From Gemmata palustris (GTDB lineage Bacteria > Planctomycetota > Planctomycetia > Gemmatales > Gemmataceae), in contig NZ_JAGKQQ010000002.1 of assembly GCF_017939745.1 (NCBI RefSeq), positions 62,001-126,000 on the forward strand: a stretch of 64,000 nt of DNA, read 5' to 3'. Below are positions 26,201-33,990 of this stretch, one piece after another. Under the pieces are notes generated by a model. The model was not told where the DNA came from, searched no databases, and saw only the letters and a program-made list of their open reading frames with translations. A program made the translations under genes and the position numbers. The stretch's first letter is position 1; every line of letters begins with the position of its first letter.

Positions 26201-29200
26201 GAACCTACTTCGTCCAGGAAGTCGTGCCCAGCGGCTACGTCCAGACCACCGGGACCAGCGGCTACGCGGTCACCGTCGGCGGGACCGGCGTGCAGAGCGG
26301 CGGGACGTCGGCCAACAACAACTTCGCGAACTTCCAGAAGGTGAAGGTCACCGGGACCAAGTTCCAGGACATGGACGGCTGCGGGTTCGGTTCGGACGAC
26401 GTGGCGCTGGGCGGGGTTACGATCAAACTGTACTCCGGCACCTCGACCGCGGGTACACTCGTTGCCACCACCGTGACCGCTTCCAACGGCACGTTCTCGT
26501 TCGCTGACCTGGCCCCCGGCACCTACTTCGTCCAGGAAGTGGTCCCCGCCGGGTGGACGCAAACCGGAGGTAACGCCGGGTACGTGGTCACCGTCGGCGG
26601 CACCGGGGTCCAGAGCGGCGGCACCGCGAGCGGTAAGAACTTCGACAACTACAAGAAGCCGAACCCCGGCATCGACATCGAGAAGACCACGAACGGGCCG
26701 ACCAACAGCAACCCGGTCGCGCCCGACTACGACAACGAAGATGCCGTGGACGGCGCGGGCGTGCCGATCCTCACCCCGGGTTCTTCCGTCACCTGGACCT
26801 ACAAGGTCACGAACACCGGCGACGTGGCGTTCACGACCAGCCAGATCGCCATCGTGGACGACAACGGGACGCCGGGCGTCGCGTCCGACGACCTCTCGAT
26901 CGCCAACGGGAAGATCACGCTCCTGAGTAAGACGGGCAACGGCGACAACGTTCTGGACCCGGGCGAAGTGTGGCTGTACAAGGCGACCGGTACCGTTCAG
27001 GACTTCTCGGTCCCGGTGTCCGGCTCGTCCGTCTCGTTCGACTTCTCGGGCAACAGTTCGGTCAGCGGGACGGCCGGTAACGTCCGCTCGTTCACCTCGT
27101 CCGGGGTGTCGGTCAACGCCAGCGCCTTCAGCCGGGACAAGACCACCGGCGCCTGGTCCACTGCGTACCTGGGCAGCTACGGCGGCGGCTTGGGCGTCAC
27201 CGACACCAGCGAGAGCGGGAGCAGCAACTCCCACACGGTCGACAACAGCGGGCGCGACAACTACGTGCTGTTCGAGTTCTCCGAAAACGTCGTCATCGAC
27301 TCGGCCTTCCTCGGCTACGTCGTGGGCGACAGCGACCTGACGGTCTGGATCGGCACGAAGACGGGCGCGTTCAACAGCCACCTCGCGCTGAGCGACGGCC
27401 TGCTGGCGAGCCTCGGATTCACCGAGGTCAACCTGGGCGGGTCGAGCACCCGGACCGCGAACCTGAACGCGGCCCTGCTCGCGGGCAACGTGCTCGTCAT
27501 CGCCGCCAAGACCGGCGACTCGGACGACAATTTCAAGATCGAGACGCTGTGCCTCCAGAAGGTCAAGCCCGGCGTTTACGAGAACAAGGCCACCGTTACG
27601 GTCCCCGGGGCCAGCGACAGCGACCTCAGCCACTACAAGAACCCGCCCGCCGTGGTGGGCGGGTCGATCAGCGGCACCAAGTACCTCGACGTGAGCGGGA
27701 ACGGCCTGAACAAGACGGCCGGCACCAACTCCCCGGCCGACACGCCGCTCGCGGGCGTGACCATCTACCTCGACCTGGACAACGACGGCCGGCTCGACGC
27801 GGGCGAGCCGGAGACGGTGACCGACGCGAACGGGAACTACCTGTTCACGGGCCTGGCCTCGAAGACCTACTACGTCCGCGAGGTGGTGCCCGAGGGCTAC
27901 ATCCGCACCGGCCCGGTGCTCACGGACAACTACGCGGTGTCCGTCTCCGCGGGCAAGAGCTACACCGGGTACGACTTCGCCAACGCCGAGGCGTGCGACA
28001 CGTGCGTGGAAAACACGATCACGTGTGTGACGTACACGATCTGCCACACGGACGGTACGCGCGAGACCGTGAGCGACCTGCGCGGGCGCACCCGCGAGGG
28101 CGACCTGATCACCGTCACTTTCAAGATCAACGTACCGACCGGGAAGACGCAACAGGTCACGTTCGTCAGCTACACCGCCCCGGGCGCGGACTTCGACGCG
28201 AACACGGCGAGCCAGCAGAAGATCTACGACCTGGACACGGACGAGTTCGGCCCCGGCACCCACACACTGACGGTCCGCGTCCCGAACTGCTACTACCAGG
28301 TCGACTTCGTCTGCGGGTTCGCGATCGACAAACTCGGGCCGGCGAACAGCAACATCTTCTACACGCCGCAGAAGCGCCTGCTGAGCGCGGACAATGGCGG
28401 GGACGATTGTTGCGACAACGCCGGCACGATCAGCGGGTACAAGTTCAACGACGCGGACGCCGACGGGGTGTGGGACAACGGTGAGAAGGGGCTCTCGGGC
28501 TGGGTCGTCTACCTCGATGGTAACAACAACGGGCGCAAGGACTCGTGGGAAACCGCGACCGTCACCGACGCGAACGGGTACTACAAGTTCAACAACCTCG
28601 CCGCCGGGAACTACCGGGTCCGCGAGGTCCAGCAGTCCGGGTGGGTACAGAGTGCGGCCCCGGCCGATCTCGTCGCCCTCACCACCGGTCAGAACAAGAC
28701 CGGCGTGAACTTCGGGAACGTGGCCGGGAGCACGGTGTCGAGTTGCGACACGGCCTCGATCGACTTCTGGAACTGTTCGAGCGGCCAGAACCTGATCAAG
28801 GCGCTCAACGGCGGGTCCACGAAGACCGCCCTGGGCAGTTGGCTCGCGAGCAACTTCTCGAAACTGTACGGGTCGTCGAGCAGCTACAACCTGAGCGGCA
28901 AGACGAACGCGCAGGTCGCGTCCTACTTCCAGACCCTGGCCGGGAAGTCGGACAAGCTCGAGGCCCAGATCCTGGCGACCGCGCTGGCGGTGTACGTGAC
29001 CGACTCCGACTTGGCCGGCGGAACCTACGCGCGGTCCTACGGGTTCACCGTCACCACCACCGGCATCGCCAACGAGTTCTACAACATCGGCACCAACGGT
29101 TCGCTCTTCGGGGTCGCGAACGGGGGCGTGCGGACCGTCTGGCAGATCCTCGTAGCGGCCAACAACTCCGCGACCAGTGGTCTCGCGTGGAACGGGAACT

Positions 29201-29265
29201 CGACGGCCCGCGCCGCGGCCCGCACGCTGTTCGCCGGGCTCAACGACGTGGGCGGCATCGGGTAG
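23239..29265 (+). CDS. Giant secreted SdrD B-like repeat protein (adhesin/matrix type)
   Basis: 2008 residues from the ATG at 23239. The start MTPTWKTFLSRLHS is followed by RALAIEQLEDRLVPA, a planctomycete N-terminal signature of large exported proteins. A domain of about 180 residues resembles the preceding PEP-CTERM protein. Next come one degenerate and eight regular tandem SdrD_B/Cna-B-like units of about 99 or 106 residues (core SDDTPLAGITVNLF, DGTYKFENL, PGTYFVQEVVPAG). These are followed by a DUF11-like/spacer region, a tenth unit, a Cys-rich segment (CDTCVENTITCVTYTICH), an eleventh unit and a C-terminal domain of about 190 residues. The repeats are beta-sandwich stalks often stabilised by calcium. 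No LPXTG, PEP-CTERM or Por tail is visible. Probable role: surface attachment or matrix. Confidence 0.88.
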   Translation: MTPTWKTFLSRLHSTISGTGRRPIRTRRPRALAIEQLEDRLVPAFAIQFSTNGGATFSAPVTDQGVGDTDALVGTIGVNIGAVTIAASSLGSTGAASTTLNLAVTGVAAASAHDIIVRASLSDLTTTPAPQTLVYSFTGSTPSGGTVTSQTWVDDSNSLFGMTGDTTGAKTIPASGSLVVSDTVPYSATTQIHLVFKNTFPINLSLNNLNTITASPEQKAEIHGTKFEDVNANGVRDGEAGLQGWTIQLLDTTNNILATTLTAVDGSYSFTNLTPGIYRVREVNQAGWTQITANPGDIGTVSGSNITGIDFGNFKNITIAGTKYTDITGNSFSSDDTPLAGITVNLFQNGALVATTTTASDGSYSFANQGPGNYFVQELVPAGYTQTGASAGYTITATSGLVSTNNNFDNFQLAKITGRKVTDTTGNGLSSDDTPLAGVTINLYQNDASGALVASTTTAADGSYSFDNLAPGTYFVQELVPAGYQQTAGSAGYTVTVGGNGLQSGGTSAGNNFANFKQVTITGTKFTDVTGNSFSSDDTPLAGITVNLFQNGGTTPVASTVTGADGTYKFENLGPGTYFVQEVVPAGATQTGGSAGYTIAATSGTDSSGNNFANFYHGQITGKKVTDLTGNGLSADDTGLGGVTVNLYQGTSTAGALVATTTTTADGTYSFGDLDLGKYFVQEVVPTGYVQTGGSAGYTITVGPGGVVSGGTSSGNNFANFQKGSITGTKYTDKTGDGITSDDTGLSGVTINLYSGTSTAGALVASTATGANGTFKFENLALGTYFVQEVVPAGSVQTAGSAGYVVVVGQGGVTSGGTATGNDFANFKQITITGTKFNDITGNSFSADDTPLAGVTINLYKNGGATPVATAVTGADGTYKFENLAPGTYFVQEVLPANSVQTGGNAGYTITATSGLNSTGNNFDNFKKVSVTGTKVTDKTGNGFTSDDAGLGGITINLYSGTSTAGALVGSTTTASNGTFSFSNLAPGTYFVQEVVPSGYVQTTGTSGYAVTVGGTGVQSGGTSANNNFANFQKVKVTGTKFQDMDGCGFGSDDVALGGVTIKLYSGTSTAGTLVATTVTASNGTFSFADLAPGTYFVQEVVPAGWTQTGGNAGYVVTVGGTGVQSGGTASGKNFDNYKKPNPGIDIEKTTNGPTNSNPVAPDYDNEDAVDGAGVPILTPGSSVTWTYKVTNTGDVAFTTSQIAIVDDNGTPGVASDDLSIANGKITLLSKTGNGDNVLDPGEVWLYKATGTVQDFSVPVSGSSVSFDFSGNSSVSGTAGNVRSFTSSGVSVNASAFSRDKTTGAWSTAYLGSYGGGLGVTDTSESGSSNSHTVDNSGRDNYVLFEFSENVVIDSAFLGYVVGDSDLTVWIGTKTGAFNSHLALSDGLLASLGFTEVNLGGSSTRTANLNAALLAGNVLVIAAKTGDSDDNFKIETLCLQKVKPGVYENKATVTVPGASDSDLSHYKNPPAVVGGSISGTKYLDVSGNGLNKTAGTNSPADTPLAGVTIYLDLDNDGRLDAGEPETVTDANGNYLFTGLASKTYYVREVVPEGYIRTGPVLTDNYAVSVSAGKSYTGYDFANAEACDTCVENTITCVTYTICHTDGTRETVSDLRGRTREGDLITVTFKINVPTGKTQQVTFVSYTAPGADFDANTASQQKIYDLDTDEFGPGTHTLTVRVPNCYYQVDFVCGFAIDKLGPANSNIFYTPQKRLLSADNGGDDCCDNAGTISGYKFNDADADGVWDNGEKGLSGWVVYLDGNNNGRKDSWETATVTDANGYYKFNNLAAGNYRVREVQQSGWVQSAAPADLVALTTGQNKTGVNFGNVAGSTVSSCDTASIDFWNCSSGQNLIKALNGGSTKTALGSWLASNFSKLYGSSSSYNLSGKTNAQVASYFQTLAGKSDKLEAQILATALAVYVTDSDLAGGTYARSYGFTVTTTGIANEFYNIGTNGSLFGVANGGVRTVWQILVAANNSATSGLAWNGNSTARAAARTLFAGLNDVGGIG
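23900..26655 (+). repeat. Tandem coding repeats of the SdrD B-like units
   Basis: Nine consecutive units start near 23900, 24187, 24481, 24793, 25090, 25408, 25726, 26023 and 26341. After the divergent first unit there are two subtypes. The short one (about 99 codons, ending ATSG...NNF) is at units 2, 4 and 7; the long one (about 106 codons, with STSTAGALV and GVQSGGTS) is at units 3, 5, 6, 8 and 9. Units 4-5-6 and 7-8-9 therefore form a repeated short-long-long triplet 933 bp long. Confidence 0.85.
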
Positions 29266-29283
29266 TCGCCCGTAGTAGTACGA

Positions 29284-29362
29284 GCCGCGGCCCGGGTCAG
29301 CGGGCCGCGGCACGAATCGCGGGGCGCGGGGCATTGGTGCCCCGCGCCCCGCAGTCGTTTTA
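29284..29362 (+). terminator. Double hairpin after the giant gene
   Basis: A first stem pairs gccgcggcccg with cgggccgcggc. A second perfect 15-bp stem (gcggggcgcggggca with its complement, 4-nt loop, ending at 29352) is followed by agtcgttttact. The pair lies within 90 bp of the stop codon. Confidence 0.65.
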
Positions 29363-29524
29363 CTTCGCCGCGGATCACGGGTCGCGCGCCGTTGTGCGTT
29401 CTTTCGTCCGCCACTTCGCGAGCGAAACGGATTCGCTCGAACACCCACAAACTTGGTGCCCGGCCGTTTCGAGTCGGTTATAACGGTGCAAACCCCCGCC
29501 CCTGGTTAGCCCACCAACGCCCGC

Positions 29525-29755
29525 ATGCCCTCAACTGCCTGTCTCTGGATCGGCCTCGGTGCCCTCCCGTTCGGCCTCTGGGTCGCCCGGCGCCTGCTCC
29601 TCGCCGCCGGCGCGAGCCGGTGCCCGCGGTGCGGGTCGAAGTTCTATTCCGTGCCGGTGTGCGGCGACCGGCGGTACGAGCGCTGGCACTGCCGGGCGTG
29701 CGCCCGCGACTGGGACGAGCGCTACGACGAGTGGGATCCCCGCGAGCCCCTCTGA
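29525..29755 (+). CDS. Small membrane-anchored zinc-ribbon protein
   Basis: 76 residues. An N-terminal hydrophobic helix (LWIGLGALPFGLWVARRLLL) is followed by a four-cysteine ribbon: CPRCGSKFYSVPVCGD then HCRACARDW. The CxxC pairs about 23 residues apart would bind one zinc ion, with a further Cys in between. The C-terminus is acidic with Trp residues. The layout suggests a membrane-tethered zinc-ribbon with unknown partner. It lies ahead of the UDP-glucose dehydrogenase gene in the same direction, 220 bp away. The short length leaves some doubt. Confidence 0.6.
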   Translation: MPSTACLWIGLGALPFGLWVARRLLLAAGASRCPRCGSKFYSVPVCGDRRYERWHCRACARDWDERYDEWDPREPL

Positions 29756-29977
29756 CGGAGCCGCGCGAACCGAAATCGCCCGCATTCGCAGCGATTCTGG
29801 ACCGCGCGGTGGCGCCCGTGGGTGAATCGATTCGCGCCGCACAGGAAGCGCCCCGGGAACCGCTGTTGACGGGCGGAACGGAGCCGTCTTAAATTCCCTC
29901 TTCACCGCGCGACTCGGACGGTCTCTTCTTGTTTGTGGAGAGATCGGCGCTCCGAGTACACCTGGAGCGAACCCACT

Positions 29978-31309
29978 GTGAAAGTCGCGATCATCGGAAC
30001 CGGGTACGTCGGGCTCGTCACGGGCACGTGCCTCGCGGAGAGCGGCAACGACGTCGTTTGTGTGGACAACAATCCCAAGAAGATCGCGGTTCTGCAAACG
30101 GGCGGGATCCCGATCTACGAACCCGGCCTTCAAGAACTGGTCGCGCGAAACGCGCGCGACGGGCGCCTTTCGTTCACCCCCGATCTGGCCGCGGCCGTGC
30201 GCGCCGCCCGGCTCGTGTTCATCGCGGTGGGGACGCCCCAATCCGACGAGGGCGACGCCGACCTCACGGCCGTGTTCGCGGTCGCCGACGCGATCGGGGA
30301 GGCGCTCAAGGACGTGCCGCCCGGGGCACCCGGGGCGCGGGTCGTGGTCACCAAGAGCACGGTGCCGGTCGGGACCAACGCGAAAGTCGCCGAGCGGTTG
30401 GCGGCTAAGGGGTGCGCCCACGTCGACGTGGCGAGCAACCCGGAGTTCCTCAAGGAAGGCGCCGCGATCGAAGACTTCATGAAGCCCGACCGGGTGGTCG
30501 TGGGGGTGCGCCGGTCCGAGGCGGCCGAGGTGCTCCGGGAACTGTACGCCCCGTTCCTGCGCACCGAGCGCCCGTTCCTGGTGATGACCCCGGAATCGGC
30601 CGAGATGACCAAGTACGCGGCCAACGCGATGCTCGCGACCAAGATCAGCTTCATCAACGAGATGGCGAACCTGTGCGACCGGCTCGGGGCCGACATCAAC
30701 GACGTGCGCAAGGGCATCGGGCACGACCAGCGGATCGGGTTCCAGTTCCTGTTCCCCGGCCCCGGGTACGGCGGGTCGTGTTTCCCCAAGGACGTGGAAG
30801 CGATCATCGCTATGGGCCGACGAACCGATTTGCCGCTCGAACTGATGCGGGCCGTGGACGCCGTGAACGACGCACAGAAGCGCGTGCTGTTTGAAAAGGT
30901 CCGCGCGCACTACGCCGAGGAACTGGCGGGAAAGACGCTGGCCCTGTGGGGCCTGGCGTTCAAACCCCGGACCGACGACATCCGCGAGGCCCCGGCACTC
31001 ACACTCATCGACGCGCTGCTCGAAGCGGGAGTGAAAGTTCGGGTCCACGACCCGGAAGCAACGGCCAACGTGCGCGAGATCTACGGCGACAAGTTGCACT
31101 ACGCCGATCGCCCCTACGGGGCGCTGGAAGGTGCGGACGGGCTCGTGGTCGTGACCGAGTGGGCCGAGTTCCGCAACCCGGACTTCGAGGTGATGAAGCG
31201 GCTCCTGGCCCAGCGGGTGATCTTCGACGGCCGGAACGTCTACGATCCCAAATTGCTCCGGCAACTCGGGTTCACCTACTACGGCATCGGGCGCGGGGCG
31301 CGCGTATGA
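29978..31309 (+). CDS. ugd: UDP-glucose 6-dehydrogenase
   Basis: 443 residues from a GTG at 29978, which places the start directly before [16 protein letters not shown]; an upstream in-frame ATG would add 15 unconserved residues. The N-terminal Rossmann domain has GTGYVG; STVPVGT and [15 protein letters not shown] are the conserved substrate-contact motifs; [12 protein letters not shown] holds the catalytic Cys (about 268). The C-terminal UDP-binding domain has [19 protein letters not shown]. The enzyme oxidises UDP-glucose to UDP-glucuronate with two NAD+, feeding exopolysaccharide or uronic-acid glycan synthesis. It is a single gene here. Confidence 0.95.
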   Translation: MKVAIIGTGYVGLVTGTCLAESGNDVVCVDNNPKKIAVLQTGGIPIYEPGLQELVARNARDGRLSFTPDLAAAVRAARLVFIAVGTPQSDEGDADLTAVFAVADAIGEALKDVPPGAPGARVVVTKSTVPVGTNAKVAERLAAKGCAHVDVASNPEFLKEGAAIEDFMKPDRVVVGVRRSEAAEVLRELYAPFLRTERPFLVMTPESAEMTKYAANAMLATKISFINEMANLCDRLGADINDVRKGIGHDQRIGFQFLFPGPGYGGSCFPKDVEAIIAMGRRTDLPLELMRAVDAVNDAQKRVLFEKVRAHYAEELAGKTLALWGLAFKPRTDDIREAPALTLIDALLEAGVKVRVHDPEATANVREIYGDKLHYADRPYGALEGADGLVVVTEWAEFRNPDFEVMKRLLAQRVIFDGRNVYDPKLLRQLGFTYYGIGRGARV

Positions 31310-31378
31310 GGGCTCGATGTGCGGGGTGTTATGAGTACCCCGACTACGATCGGCGCGACCGCCGAGACGGGAGCGCTA

Positions 31379-32518
31379 CTAACCCGCGCTCGGACCGATT
31401 TGCTGAGCGACTTCGGGTTCTTCGTGGAGTTCGGACTCGGTCGCCGCGGGTCCGTCGATCGTGGGGAGCGTGGGAAGCGTCGGGCACGTGGAGATGTGAA
31501 CGATCGTTTCGTCCGCGGCCTTCACGAGAAGGGCCGCGAACGGGGCCAGCGCTTCGGCCGCGGCGAGCGCGGACGGGAACCGGCCCTTCGGCTCGCGCGC
31601 CAACAGGCGCCCCACGACTTCCGACAACCCCGTGGGCAAATCGGGGCACAGTTCGCTAATCGGGCGCGCGTTCTCGGTCACGCGCCGCAAGGCCCGTGAG
31701 ACGGGCGTGCCGCCGGTGAACGGCACTTCCCCGGCGAGCAAGTGATACAAGGTACAGCCCAGCGCGTACTGGTCCGACCGGCGGCCCACACTGCGCGCGT
31801 TCAGCACCTGCTCGGGTGAGGCGTAGTCCGCGGTGCCGACCAGCCACCCGGCCTGTGTCAGCGCGTCGCCGTCCGCGTCCGGGGCCACGCGGTCCTTGAC
31901 CAGCCCCACGTCTAACAGCTTCACGACCCGCCCGCCCTCGGCGAGGCTCACGTTGCCCGGCTTGACGTCGCGGTGAATCAGCCCGCGCTCGTGCATGTGG
32001 TGCAGCCCCAGCGCGGCCTGGCGCGCGTACTCGCACACGTGCCCGACCGGGAGCCGCTCGCCGGACGCGATCACCTGCGCGAGGTCCGGGCCGGGCACGT
32101 ACTCCATCACGAGGTAGCACGCGCGGCCGATGACGCCCGCGTCGTAGGCGTGGACCACGTTCGGGTGGTCGAGGCGCCCGAGGGCCCGGACCTCGCGCAG
32201 GAACCGCGCCCGCCCGCGCCGGTTGTCCCGGCGGTCGGGGCGCAGCACCTTGATCGCGGCCGGGCGCCCGAACGTGCGGTGGCGGGCCAAGAACACTTGC
32301 CCCATGCCGCCCTCACCGATCCGGTCGACGAGAACGTAGGAGCCGACGATCAACCGCGGCCCGTGCCCGCGGAGCAACCAGCGCCCTTGGAGCTGCGTCA
32401 GCCACTTGCGGCGGACGAACTCGGCTGTGAGCTGCTCTTCGCACGCGAACTGAGCGCGTAAACCATCGAGATCCGCGCAGCGCTCGGGGGCGAGCAGGGC
32501 CAGTTGATCGATCAGCAC
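31379..32518 (-). CDS. Hanks-type serine/threonine protein kinase, soluble
   Basis: 379 residues. An N-terminal region of about 58 residues typical of planctomycete kinases precedes the catalytic domain: GEGGMG (68-73), AAIKV (Lys90), Glu in LREVRAL, HRDVKPGN (182-189), then LLDVGL at 203-205 where most kinases have DFG, and ASPEQV (APE-like). The metal-binding Asp is kept, with Val replacing Phe. Other active-site residues are intact, so activity is likely. There is no transmembrane segment or sensor domain, only a short C-terminal tail with Glu/Pro. Its targets are unknown; the FHA protein at 5.2 kb could read such phosphorylation. Confidence 0.88.
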   Translation of the reverse strand: MLIDQLALLAPERCADLDGLRAQFACEEQLTAEFVRRKWLTQLQGRWLLRGHGPRLIVGSYVLVDRIGEGGMGQVFLARHRTFGRPAAIKVLRPDRRDNRRGRARFLREVRALGRLDHPNVVHAYDAGVIGRACYLVMEYVPGPDLAQVIASGERLPVGHVCEYARQAALGLHHMHERGLIHRDVKPGNVSLAEGGRVVKLLDVGLVKDRVAPDADGDALTQAGWLVGTADYASPEQVLNARSVGRRSDQYALGCTLYHLLAGEVPFTGGTPVSRALRRVTENARPISELCPDLPTGLSEVVGRLLAREPKGRFPSALAAAEALAPFAALLVKAADETIVHISTCPTLPTLPTIDGPAATESELHEEPEVAQQIGPSAG

Positions 32519-32853
32519 AGACAGGGCGAATCCTCACGCAGGGTGAAGGTGCGGAACCGAACCAAACCAGTTTTGGGTTGAAAGCGGCTGAGCAAATAAC
32601 AAGCCGGGAGACAACAAACGGGCTGGGCGCTCGGCGGATTCAACACGTACCGGAACACTCATGAATTTAACGGGTCCGCGCACACTGTCAATGCGAACCT
32701 GTCCAAGTACGAACATCCGAGTGATTGGCGTGGAGAAATGAGTTCTTGGAACGTGGTCGGGGACGAGGGCCGTTCATCTCCGCGCGAAAAATAATCACCG
32801 ATTCGTGCCGCGCGTAAACGCGGTCGGCTCGGGCTGTGAAAAGGGGAGACTTG
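32519..32853. other. Gene-free interval upstream of the kinase
   Basis: About 335 bases between two minus-strand genes. It holds no convincing gene, repeat or terminator. It should contain the kinase promoter, but no consensus could be read with confidence. Confidence 0.25.
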
Positions 32854-33918
32854 TTACGGTAATTTCGATTCGCCGGCCGGCCACGCGACGTCGGCGATGA
32901 CCGGTCGGTGCGGCGACCCGATGGGCGGGCCGACCCAACATTCGAGCGCGTGCCCGCCGCTGCCGACCAAAATGTGATCGATGCGAACCGCGTTTACGCG
33001 CACAATAAACGTGTGCCCCCACCCCCACCCGGCCGATGTGAAGGCGCTCTCGTACCCGCCCCAAACTTGACGGAAGATGTCGCTGTGCGGGGGCGTATTG
33101 AAGTCCCCCGCGAGCACGACCGGGCCGTCCACTCGTCCGGCCCAATCCGCAAGGTTCCGCGATTGAATCCACCGCAATTCGCTGTTCGCGAGGATGTTGT
33201 TCAGACCGAACGTGTCGCCCTTGGCCACCTCACTCAGCCCGTCCCGCGGACTGGCTAAGTGGACGCTGAAAAGGGTGACGGCCCCCGCCCGTGTGTCCAG
33301 CGCGTAGCGCGTGACGGACCCCTGGGTACCGGCGGACTGGTTCCCGAGCGACTCGGCGCGGCGAATGGGGTAACGGCTCGCCAAAAAGTGCCCGCTGTCG
33401 CGGTGGACGTGCCACTCGGGACCGATCAAAACCTCGGAGTGGTTCTTCGAGTTCCACTCCTGAAGGACCACGACATCGGGGCGCGCCTCAGTAACAAGGC
33501 GGTCCAGAGGGCCGACGGGAATCCGTGAGTAATGCGCGTTGCACGTGAGCACGCGGACCCGCGGACCCGCGAGCGCGTCCGCACTCGCGCTGGTCCAGGG
33601 GACGCAGAAGCCCGCCACCGGGCCGGCCGTGACAAGAAACGCGGGCGCCAGCGTTCGCAGCGCCCGGCGGTGAAAGATCGCGGCGACAAGGAGGAGCGTT
33701 CCGGGGAGAAGGGCCAAGAGGTGCAGCGGGGCGAACATCACGACGGTAGCCGCGGGCCACGAATCGGCGGCCCGCAGGAGCCCCCACAAACCGACCGACA
33801 ACACGAGACAGCCCCACCCGCCGACCGCAATGAGTCTGCGCCAGAGCGCGGGTCGAGGTGTTGGCGTGGGAGCAGAATCGAAATACCGCGTCGGGTCACC
33901 GGAAGGCATGTTCATCAT
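32854..33918 (-). CDS. Membrane-anchored endonuclease/exonuclease/phosphatase-family protein
   Basis: 354 residues. Three hydrophobic helices occupy about residues 25-115 (WRRLIAVGGWGCLVLSVGLW and following). The EEP catalytic domain follows, with VLTCNAH (Asn), VVVLQEWN (Glu), FSVHLASP (His), VLAGDFNTPP (Asp, Asn) and the terminal RIDHILVG and SPHRPVIADV (Asp, His). The family cleaves phosphodiester bonds of DNA, inositol phosphates or sphingomyelin using Mg2+. A multi-helix anchor plus an outward catalytic domain is the YafD/EndA-like layout. A second ATG two codons in is equally good. Substrate not known. Confidence 0.85.
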   Translation of the reverse strand: MMNMPSGDPTRYFDSAPTPTPRPALWRRLIAVGGWGCLVLSVGLWGLLRAADSWPAATVVMFAPLHLLALLPGTLLLVAAIFHRRALRTLAPAFLVTAGPVAGFCVPWTSASADALAGPRVRVLTCNAHYSRIPVGPLDRLVTEARPDVVVLQEWNSKNHSEVLIGPEWHVHRDSGHFLASRYPIRRAESLGNQSAGTQGSVTRYALDTRAGAVTLFSVHLASPRDGLSEVAKGDTFGLNNILANSELRWIQSRNLADWAGRVDGPVVLAGDFNTPPHSDIFRQVWGGYESAFTSAGWGWGHTFIVRVNAVRIDHILVGSGGHALECWVGPPIGSPHRPVIADVAWPAGESKLP

Positions 33919-33990
33919 TCCGCTCAGCGTGGTACCGGGGCGGGGACACGCAATACTGAGAGCGACGGCGCCCGACTTCGCACGGGCATT

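Noticed and set aside
23900-26655. A CRISPR-like appearance of regular repeats
   Set aside because: The period is about 300-318 bp, the repeats are coding and in frame, and there are no short identical repeats with unique spacers.
24742-29448. A 1568-codon open frame on the minus strand opposite the giant gene
   Set aside because: It mirrors the codon bias of the plus-strand repeat gene, has a low-complexity Arg/Gly/Val composition and no domain. In GC-rich DNA the antisense frame of a long gene often stays open.
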